From assembly GCA_024684215.1 (NCBI GenBank), contig JAIKXH010000167.1:1-32113 (forward strand): DNA of 32,113 bases, given 5' to 3'. Under the pieces are notes generated by a model. That model was not told the DNA's origin. It did not search any database and saw nothing but the letters and a program-made list of their open reading frames with translations. The position numbers and the translations under genes were made by a program. The DNA comes from Lachnospiraceae bacterium (lineage in GTDB: Bacteria > Bacillota > Clostridia > Lachnospirales > Lachnospiraceae). Of this stretch, positions 8,141 through 15,431 are shown piece after piece (positions within the stretch are counted from its first letter, which is position 1; each line of letters begins with the position of its first letter).

Positions 8141-8168
8141 CTCATAGCACCGATAGGGCGCTATGAGT
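8140..8168 (-). terminator. Intrinsic terminator of the c-di-GMP gene
   Basis: A 9-bp perfect stem (8140-8148 with 8160-8168; ACTCATAGC/GCTATGAGT) and an 11-nt loop. On the minus strand it is followed by a run of T. It lies about 80 nt after the stop codon at 8246. A-rich flanks on the other side may make it work in both directions. Confidence 0.82.
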
Positions 8169-8245
8169 CATTTTACCATAAAATGCGTCTGATTACGATA
8201 GTTAACCTTTCCTTGGGGATACTTTTACCTTATGCTTTCCCCCGG

Positions 8246-11200
8246 TTAATCCTTTCCTTTAAGTTTACTTTTATTTTCATACATGGCTTTGTCCGCGCGT
8301 TTAAAGACATCTTCGGCATATTTATCGCCATCGAATTTTGCCACTCCGCCGGCTACTACAATTTTTCCTTCCTTTTGGCTCTTAACATTAATCTCATAGA
8401 ATTTCTCCATCAGAGAGTCAATATTCTCGTAATCCGAGCCATTGGCAATCACTGCAAACTCGTCTCCACCCACGCGGAATACAGGGCTGTGGGAAAAAAT
8501 ATCGCATATAATCTTGCAGCCGTCTTTTATCATTTGATCTCCCGCACAATGACCAAGACGATCGTTTACATCCTTCAAATTGTTGATGTCAAAGACACCT
8601 ATGGCGAAATCAAGATTTTTCTGTTCTTTTATCTGTTCGTCCAGGGCCTTCTCGGATTCATTGTAGGCATTTTTATTTTTCACTCCTGTAAGAGAGTCCA
8701 GATTTACCCTATTTCTCGCTACCGCCAAATTATATGCGTATTCCTGATCCTGTCTGACTCTGGCATCGACATCGTTTACTCCAAACAAAAGAACGTTTCT
8801 TCCGTTTTCAAAAACGCTCGCAGCCTTTAAGCGCACATACTTTTGTGTTCCGCCGATCATAAGTCTGTAGGTTATAGTATACATTCCATCCTTTTGTATG
8901 GAGTTTAATATATTCTCCTTGGTAAAGGACTCTTTAAACATCTCCAAGTCCTCGCTGTAAATCGCCTTTTGGGCTTCCTTTACGGAATCCCTAAAAAAGC
9001 TTTTACCGGACTTCGATACATTCAGGCTGGCAAAATCACTGTTTGCATCATACTGATTGTAATCATTTGTAACAGGATCCACCATATAGAAAGCAATGTA
9101 ATCTCCGGACAGCGCACTGATTCTGGAAAAAGCTTTCTTTTCCTCCTTTAGCCGTTCAAGTGCCTCTCTTTCGCGCATCTGCGCATCCACATTGTTAACA
9201 CCTATTATGATGTGCTTACCGTTTTTACCTATATCCATGGCCTTCATATTTACGTATACATACGAATTGTCTATCAAAAGTCTGTACGTATATGTGAAGC
9301 TTCCGTATTTTTCGATATAGTCCAGAACAATTTCTTTACTGAAGGTATTTATAAATCCTTCCCTGTCGTCCTTGTGAAGTAAATTATAAGCATCAATTCT
9401 GCTGTTTTCAAAAAAGTCCGTACCGTTCCTCTCCACAACCAATTCGTTGGTTATGGGATCGGTCCTGTATTCTACAAATTTTTCTGTCTCCGTGTTGACA
9501 TAGTATAGTGACAGATAATCCGAGGACAAGGCTAACGCTATGCTTCCGTAAGTGAGGGTGTTAAAATCTTTGTTTTCATCCCTTATTTCAAGCATGATAA
9601 CCGCTATGGCTTTTCGTCCTGTTACGGGATTGACAGCGAGTCTTCTGAAAAGAGTATGAATCGCTTTTCCGTCGGGGCTTCTCTTATCCTCTATGGCCTG
9701 AACTCCGCTTTGTCCGCAGCGGATAAGAGATTTTTTAAAGGAACGGCTTATTTCGTCATCTTTAAAAACCATGTATTTTCCGTCGTCTATCTCCTTGGCT
9801 TTAAAGCTCTTTTTCAGAACGGACTTACACGCTTTATTCAATCTGATAGACCATGCGCTGTCATCATCTGCCTCAAAAATAGCCATTGGAAGCGAATTAT
9901 AATAAACACCTTCCTCCAATCCCTCTCCGGTATTCAGAGAGATATCGTAGAGATTGACTCTGCCTATAGCCTCGTAATATCCACATTCCTCAGGATTTTC
10001 GAATCCTATCTGCTTACCCGTCTCATATCTGTTGAGGACTGCGTCAAAACTGATCGGCTTACAGAAATAGTAACCCTGAAGTTTTGTGGCACCTACCTCA
10101 CGTAAAAATTCAACCTGCTCAGCGGTTTCAACACCCTCTACGACTGTATCAAGTCCGAGGTTTAAAGCCATGTTTATAAGTTCACTTATAATAATTCTGC
10201 TCTTTTTTGTTTTGTCAAACTGCCTCATAAACTGCATATCGAGTTTAATGGTGCTGACCGGTATACTCTGAAGCATCTCCGGTGAGGAGTATCCGCTTCC
10301 GTAGTCATCCATCCACACTTTAAAGCCCATCCTATCCAGCAGTTCAATCTGACTGTTCATATATGCCATATCCGTGGCTATAGCACTTTCTGTGATTTCA
10401 ATAGTAAATTTATCATGTGATATTCCTGCCCTGTCCACTCTTTTTCTGATTTCTTCCACGATATCGCACATTTCAAAATCAGATCTCGATACGTTGACTG
10501 AGCAGGGAACTATATGAATACCGCGTTCTTCAAAAACACTTATTCTTTCGATAACCTGATCCAACACACATAAATCAAGCTTATATATCTGTTTTGTATC
10601 CTCCAAAACCGGAATGAAATCAGCCGGAGACATAAAGCCCATGGTAGGATCCACCCACCTGGCAAGCGCTTCTTCATCACAAACTCTTCCGTTGGCAGAG
10701 CGCACTATGGGTTGATAATATACCTGTATCCATCTCTCTCTGATGGCCGTATCAAGATTTTCGAGGATATATTCTCTTATCCTTACAGCCTTTAACATCG
10801 TCTCATCATAGTAATTAAATGAGGATGCAAAGATATCCTTGTTCATATCGCAAGCCATCTTTGCCCTGTCACAAGCTACGGCAAAAGATGATTCACCGGA
10901 AGGATACTCATAGATTCCCACTCTCAAAGTAAGAGATTTTCCTTCATTAAGTCCCTTAACCTTCTCGAATATCTCTTTCAAAATTTTTTCAATATTTTCA
11001 TTTGGGGTAAGTACCACAAAGCGATCGCTTCCGAATCTGCAGCAATTTATATTTGAAAAATAAGACACAAGAATACCCGACAGGCCGGCAAGCAGTCTGT
11101 CTCCTTCATTAAAACCGTATTTAATGTTGTAATTTCTCATGTCGTTGAAATCAAAGTATAATAGAACAGGCTTTCTTCCGCTTTCCACTATTTTATCGTG

Positions 11201-11713
11201 AGCGGAATCAGCCAAACTGAAAAAATAATTGGTTTCCGGGAGTCCCGTAACCGAATCATAATTATTACCCTGTTGCTTGCCCACTTCTCTGGCCACATTC
11301 TCAAGCGCCTGATCAAAAAGGCTCGCTTTATCATCCTTATAAAGGCCCTCATCGGCATACCAAATAATGGCCAATCTTTCACCATCGGCCGTATAAATAT
11401 GTTTTCCCCTGGCATGAATGATCTTGTAGCCGTCTTTATAACGCGATCTGTAAAGAACATTATATTCTTTGTCATTCATGGCAAAATTAATCGCTGCCTC
11501 GCCAATTCTGGCCACATCCTCAGGATGATCAACATCATATATATGGTTATTTAACTGATCTAAAGCCGTTTCCCTGTCAACATTAAATAAATCACATAAT
11601 CCGTCCGACACATAAAGCGCCTTTATTCTGCCATCAATCATCTTGAAAATGGCATAAGGAATGCAGCTTCTCTCAATCAGATTCTGACTCTCAGCATCAT
11701 AATAAGCGTTAAT
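8246..11713 (-). CDS. c-di-GMP protein: PAS, GGDEF (degenerate), EAL, PAS-like repeats, GGDEF
   Basis: 1155 aa from a proposed ATT start at 11713; no signal peptide or membrane segment. Order: PAS (about 15-125); GGDEF domain with GSDRF in place of GGDEF (228-232), so probably inactive; EAL phosphodiesterase domain with EALARW (348-353), ITESA, MDDYGSGYS and EGVE motifs all present; two or three PAS-like sensor repeats (about 590-985), the last two clearly homologous; C-terminal GGDEF domain with intact GGDEF (1082-1086) and no visible RxxD inhibitory site. It could both make and break c-di-GMP. Start choice: the PAS core (IPYAIFKMIDGRI) begins before the first ATG (11641), no ATG/GTG/TTG exists upstream, an in-frame stop lies at 11726-11728, and AAGGAGG (11721-11727) sits 7 nt before ATT, which overlaps the GH2 stop. 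Confidence 0.85.
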   Translation of the reverse strand: MNAYYDAESQNLIERSCIPYAIFKMIDGRIKALYVSDGLCDLFNVDRETALDQLNNHIYDVDHPEDVARIGEAAINFAMNDKEYNVLYRSRYKDGYKIIHARGKHIYTADGERLAIIWYADEGLYKDDKASLFDQALENVAREVGKQQGNNYDSVTGLPETNYFFSLADSAHDKIVESGRKPVLLYFDFNDMRNYNIKYGFNEGDRLLAGLSGILVSYFSNINCCRFGSDRFVVLTPNENIEKILKEIFEKVKGLNEGKSLTLRVGIYEYPSGESSFAVACDRAKMACDMNKDIFASSFNYYDETMLKAVRIREYILENLDTAIRERWIQVYYQPIVRSANGRVCDEEALARWVDPTMGFMSPADFIPVLEDTKQIYKLDLCVLDQVIERISVFEERGIHIVPCSVNVSRSDFEMCDIVEEIRKRVDRAGISHDKFTIEITESAIATDMAYMNSQIELLDRMGFKVWMDDYGSGYSSPEMLQSIPVSTIKLDMQFMRQFDKTKKSRIIISELINMALNLGLDTVVEGVETAEQVEFLREVGATKLQGYYFCKPISFDAVLNRYETGKQIGFENPEECGYYEAIGRVNLYDISLNTGEGLEEGVYYNSLPMAIFEADDDSAWSIRLNKACKSVLKKSFKAKEIDDGKYMVFKDDEISRSFKKSLIRCGQSGVQAIEDKRSPDGKAIHTLFRRLAVNPVTGRKAIAVIMLEIRDENKDFNTLTYGSIALALSSDYLSLYYVNTETEKFVEYRTDPITNELVVERNGTDFFENSRIDAYNLLHKDDREGFINTFSKEIVLDYIEKYGSFTYTYRLLIDNSYVYVNMKAMDIGKNGKHIIIGVNNVDAQMREREALERLKEEKKAFSRISALSGDYIAFYMVDPVTNDYNQYDANSDFASLNVSKSGKSFFRDSVKEAQKAIYSEDLEMFKESFTKENILNSIQKDGMYTITYRLMIGGTQKYVRLKAASVFENGRNVLLFGVNDVDARVRQDQEYAYNLAVARNRVNLDSLTGVKNKNAYNESEKALDEQIKEQKNLDFAIGVFDINNLKDVNDRLGHCAGDQMIKDGCKIICDIFSHSPVFRVGGDEFAVIANGSDYENIDSLMEKFYEINVKSQKEGKIVVAGGVAKFDGDKYAEDVFKRADKAMYENKSKLKGKD

Positions 11714-14700
11714 AAGCGAGCCTCCTTAACTGTTGCATATGAGTCCTTAATATATCGTCAACCGGCTCTTCTTCAAGATAGTTAAGCAGGCTTTTTTCCA
11801 AAGCCGCTGCAGGAGCATTACCTTCCTGTGCCAGTTTTCTTAAAGGACTGGTGCAAACAACTACGTGACTGGGTCCTGCTTTACCGTCCATAAGCATGAA
11901 CTCGTAAATGATTCCCAGATTATCATTGGATTCACAATTGTCTATTACAGTGACTATAGGTCTAAAACCAAGCCAATTAAGCATGCTCACTCGGCTTCTT
12001 TCAATTATCTCATACCACTGCGGAGTAGTAAAGTCCTCACACTTAAATTCTTTTAATGCGGGGTGATCCTTTGCTATAAGCGTACCAAGGGTTCCGACAG
12101 GAATGGGCTTTCCCATGGACTCGGATATGCTTTTAAACATAGGATAATTCCAAAAATCCGTGCAATAAGCTCCCGGAAGGCTTCTGTTCTCCGAAGGATT
12201 TAAATAAAAGAGTACGGATTTACCGCAGTCAACGGCAGCATCGGTCTCCACCATGTCCGTAGTTATGGCTACCTTTCCCGACTCTGTAACCTCGAAGCTG
12301 TGCTCGCTTCCGTCCTCTTCTTCCGCTACAAACACATCCGTTTTAACCTTGATGTTTTCAGCTTTATCGTAACCCCACAGCGTATAATGATTCTCTGCTA
12401 TCAAATCTTTGTCCGAATAAACCTTCAGGTTTAAAACATATTTTTCAATATCTGCGCTTTTAGGGGTCTTTATGTCAAATGCACCGATTTCATAGAGTCC
12501 GCAGCCCTCCAAAGCCTTAGGTTTTGTTTCTTTTTCGTAAACAGGCTTTTCATCTTTGGTATTTATCAGAGTCACTTTTAGTTTTAGCGATTCCGGCATG
12601 CTTTTTTTATAATATGAGAGCTTTACATTCAACCTGAAATCATCGCCGTTTGAAAATACAAAATCACTGAATTCTCCAAGGACGACAACAGCGGAGCAAA
12701 ATTCCCTCCAATCCATAGGACTTATAAGTCCCTTGTTTTTCATAAGCGCGTTAAGCGGTCCCACAAGCGCAGTTCCCTGTCCTGAATAATCCTGCAGATC
12801 AAGGATCTGGAAGCCTGCCATACACGAACTTCTAAGAGCTGCCTCCAATTCATTTTTATAGCATTCTATAGCCAATGCGCCTGAGGATCTAAAATAACCG
12901 TCGGCTCTTTTTGTGAGGCTCATGTCCTCTAATCTTTCCTGGAAAACTTCAAGATTTCTAGCCTGGCAAACACCGTTATATTGAGTTATTTCATTATAAT
13001 CGGGATAAATAAAATACTGTCCGATTTCGTGAGAAACTACCGGAATTTCGGGCACAAGCTCTCCTTTTGCCTCACTCAGCTTAACTCTCTTTACGCCCGT
13101 GCCGTATTGAATCTCTATAGTTCCGTCGCTTTCTTTACCCGCTGCCGCGGACATTTCTTTATAAGATGGCTTTATCGCCTCATCATAATTCCAATCGGTA
13201 GAAGGCTTCGATTTTTGAATCCTTCCGAGTGGCGCATCACACATAGCATATGAGCCTCTTATCTGGCGCTCTTTTGTGAATCTTACACCCGAAAAGAAAT
13301 CATCATTGGGTAAAATGTTTGGTACCCACTGAAAATTGTTTGACCCTTGAGTATACATTATGTCGGGACGAAGCTCTTTATATCCGCCCATGAGTTCGTT
13401 TATGGCATCCTTGTCTCCCCAGAGTTCGTTTCCCATGGACATCATTACAAATGAAGGGTGTCCGGCAAATTCATTTATAATATTAAAGCCTTCCTGCTTT
13501 AAGAATTCCTGCGCATCCTTAACATCACCATACTCGTCCTCATTCTCGCCGTGCCATGTTCCCCAGAAAGGAATCTCAGGCTGAAAATATATTCCGAGAA
13601 GGTCCGCAGCGATAAAAGCCGCCTCGGGAGGTGTAGCGGTGTGACATCTCTCATGATTGATGCCCCAGTCCTTTGCAATCTTAAAGTCCTTAAGCCATCC
13701 GGTTACATTCATTGGTGCGAAGCCGGAAAGCGGAAAAAGCATCCCCTGATGTCTGCCCCTTAAAAAAGTCTTGGTTCCGTTTATCTCAAATTTATCTCCC
13801 GCAGCCTTAAACTCTCTTAAACCGAACCAGAGGTATTTCTCAAATATTTCGGCTCCGTCCTCATCGGTTCCGGAAAATTTTATTCGATATACGTAAGGCT
13901 CTTCCTCGTCCCAGGTTTTTGCATTTTTCCCAAGTGGAAGCTCCAGTTCAATCTTGTTTTCACCGGGGTTTAAGCTCTTTGTATGAGAAGTTACGGGTAC
14001 CGCACCCTTTTTTATATCAAGATATTTATCAAGAATATCAAAATCGGTGGCCAAAGCCTGTTCTTTATCGGCTCTTGTCTCCCATGCGGATATATCCGAA
14101 TCCGCTGCCAAAAGCTTGCTTTTTAATATGCAAAGATCGGCGCCTATCTTAATCTCTATATTTTCTGTATCAAAGCTTTCGATATCGGCTTTAATAAGCG
14201 CCTTTTTAGCATTAAAATCGCAAAATGTCGTTGCACTCTGTAAACGCGCCCCCTCGCATATCTCTAGAGATATCTCGCCAAGGATACCGTTCCAGTTGGT
14301 CTGGGTATCGGGGCTTGTCATATGTCCGCCGTTTGCAACATAATCCGTATTTGAGACCATAATCGTAATCTCGGGATTTGCAGAATCGATAAATCCCGTA
14401 AGATCATATACATGCTTTGCAATAAAGCTATCCCTTTTTCCGACAAATTTTCCGTCCACCCATACATATGATTTTCTGGTTCTCTCAAGAGTCAGATAAA
14501 AATGCTTTGACGCTATGTCTTTTTTGCTCTTTAAGGGAAGCTTTACCGATTTTTTGTACCAGCTGTATCCCTCAAATTTATATACTTCTGTAAGGAAATA
14601 TGTCTCTCTCGCTCTGTTGGCTTCACCCTTTTTTGCATATGCGGTGGAATTTGGAAGCACAATGGAATCTTCAAAAACAATGTTTTCGAAGTGCCCTTCC

Positions 14701-14765
14701 AATCCCTTTTTATCTTTGTCAAGACAAAAACTCCACTCTCCGGCAAGATTAAGCTTTGTACCCAT
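11709..14765 (-). CDS. Glycoside hydrolase family 2 protein
   Basis: About 1018 aa, cytosolic (no signal peptide). An N-terminal jelly-roll sugar-binding domain (about 1-180), an Ig-like domain and a TIM barrel follow the GH2 plan. The predicted acid/base is E447 in MSMGNELWG, and the nucleophile is E580 in VVSHEIGQY. The last 180 residues form an extra domain (about 840-1000) with the LNWLGFRPIVTVIDNCES segment seen in some long GH2 enzymes. GH2 covers beta-galactosidases, glucuronidases and mannosidases; I cannot fix the substrate. The ATG at 14765 is 11 nt from AAGGAG; a TTG two codons upstream (14771) is the alternative. A terminator separates it from the ACT gene, and its end overlaps the start of the c-di-GMP gene. 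Confidence 0.85.
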   Translation of the reverse strand: MGTKLNLAGEWSFCLDKDKKGLEGHFENIVFEDSIVLPNSTAYAKKGEANRARETYFLTEVYKFEGYSWYKKSVKLPLKSKKDIASKHFYLTLERTRKSYVWVDGKFVGKRDSFIAKHVYDLTGFIDSANPEITIMVSNTDYVANGGHMTSPDTQTNWNGILGEISLEICEGARLQSATTFCDFNAKKALIKADIESFDTENIEIKIGADLCILKSKLLAADSDISAWETRADKEQALATDFDILDKYLDIKKGAVPVTSHTKSLNPGENKIELELPLGKNAKTWDEEEPYVYRIKFSGTDEDGAEIFEKYLWFGLREFKAAGDKFEINGTKTFLRGRHQGMLFPLSGFAPMNVTGWLKDFKIAKDWGINHERCHTATPPEAAFIAADLLGIYFQPEIPFWGTWHGENEDEYGDVKDAQEFLKQEGFNIINEFAGHPSFVMMSMGNELWGDKDAINELMGGYKELRPDIMYTQGSNNFQWVPNILPNDDFFSGVRFTKERQIRGSYAMCDAPLGRIQKSKPSTDWNYDEAIKPSYKEMSAAAGKESDGTIEIQYGTGVKRVKLSEAKGELVPEIPVVSHEIGQYFIYPDYNEITQYNGVCQARNLEVFQERLEDMSLTKRADGYFRSSGALAIECYKNELEAALRSSCMAGFQILDLQDYSGQGTALVGPLNALMKNKGLISPMDWREFCSAVVVLGEFSDFVFSNGDDFRLNVKLSYYKKSMPESLKLKVTLINTKDEKPVYEKETKPKALEGCGLYEIGAFDIKTPKSADIEKYVLNLKVYSDKDLIAENHYTLWGYDKAENIKVKTDVFVAEEEDGSEHSFEVTESGKVAITTDMVETDAAVDCGKSVLFYLNPSENRSLPGAYCTDFWNYPMFKSISESMGKPIPVGTLGTLIAKDHPALKEFKCEDFTTPQWYEIIERSRVSMLNWLGFRPIVTVIDNCESNDNLGIIYEFMLMDGKAGPSHVVVCTSPLRKLAQEGNAPAAALEKSLLNYLEEEPVDDILRTHMQQLRRLAY

Positions 14766-14792
14766 TCCCAATAAGTCTCCTTACATTTTTGT

Positions 14793-14826
14793 AAAAAAAT
14801 ACTGTCCGAAATAACTTCGAACAGTA
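14793..14826 (-). terminator. Intrinsic terminator after the ACT-domain gene
   Basis: Stem of about 11 bp (arms 14800-14810 and 14816-14826, 5-nt loop) with one G-U pair when read on the minus strand, followed by seven T (14793-14799). It lies about 25 nt after the ACT gene stop and only 14 nt before the GH2 ribosome site. GH2 expression therefore depends on readthrough or on a promoter I could not locate. Confidence 0.85.
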
Positions 14827-14850
14827 ATATTTTATCATACTAAAGCATAA

Positions 14851-15255
14851 TCAGCAAAGTGAAAAGCCCCTGCTTCTAAGGCTGTTTTCCACTTCCTTTG
14901 CCTCCTGGCAATGCATAACCATAATAGGGCAGCCGGACTCTCTGTTGTAAGAAAGATACAAGTAATTTACATTGATGTTTGAATTATTTAAAGCTTCAAG
15001 GAGCTTGTTGAGATTTCCGACCTCATCCTTTACTTCAACTCCGATTACATCGGTAAGCTTGCAGATAATCCCTGCTTCCTTAAGCTTTTCGCAAGCCTTT
15101 TGAGGTTCGCTCACAACCATTCTCACAATACCGTACTCAGCAGAATCGTTGGTTACGGAGCCCAGTATGTTTATATTTTCCTTGGCTAAAATGCTTGTGA
15201 TCTCAAGCATCTTTCCCTTTGTATTTTCAGCATAAATAGAAACCTGTTTTAACAT
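14851..15255 (-). CDS. Tandem ACT-domain protein
   Basis: 134 aa made of two ACT domains: about 1-67 (VSIYAENTKGKMLEITSILA, then NINILGSVTND) and about 70-134 (GVEVKDEVGNLNKLLEALNN, then INVNYLYLSY). There is no catalytic domain. ACT pairs of this size (COG4747-like) bind small ligands, usually amino acids, and are presumed sensors. It has its own extended -10 promoter and its own terminator, so it forms a single-gene unit inserted between the GH95 and GH2 genes. Its role relative to the sugar genes is not evident. Confidence 0.85.
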   Translation of the reverse strand: MLKQVSIYAENTKGKMLEITSILAKENINILGSVTNDSAEYGIVRMVVSEPQKACEKLKEAGIICKLTDVIGVEVKDEVGNLNKLLEALNNSNINVNYLYLSYNRESGCPIMVMHCQEAKEVENSLRSRGFSLC

Positions 15256-15320
15256 TTTATAACTCCCTTCGGGTAAACTATATCTCTTTAAAGCGTTACA
15301 CTTTAACGTCCTAAATCGGT

Positions 15321-15342
15321 ATTATAACAGATTCGCTTACAA
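15321..15342 (-). promoter_or_regulatory. Extended -10 promoter of the ACT gene with a cre-like sequence
   Basis: Minus-strand TGTTATAAT (15321-15329) is an extended -10 element with perfect TATAAT and no good -35. Directly upstream, 15328-15342 reads TTGTAAGCGAATCTG, which matches the catabolite-responsive element consensus except at its last two fixed positions. The overlap suggests possible CcpA control, but the site is imperfect. Confidence 0.6.
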
Positions 15343-15431
15343 TATTCCACCTTTTTTATAAATACTTGCCATAAGTTTTCCTTTTACGAACAAATATCTT
15401 AAGTATTTTCGTCAAGGTCAGACATATTCAT

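Noticed and set aside
8183-8830. Plus-strand open frame of 215 codons opposite the C-terminal GGDEF domain
   Set aside because: It is antisense to a domain with clear motifs, has no ribosome site and translates to an unrecognisable hydrophobic sequence. It is a shadow of the real gene.
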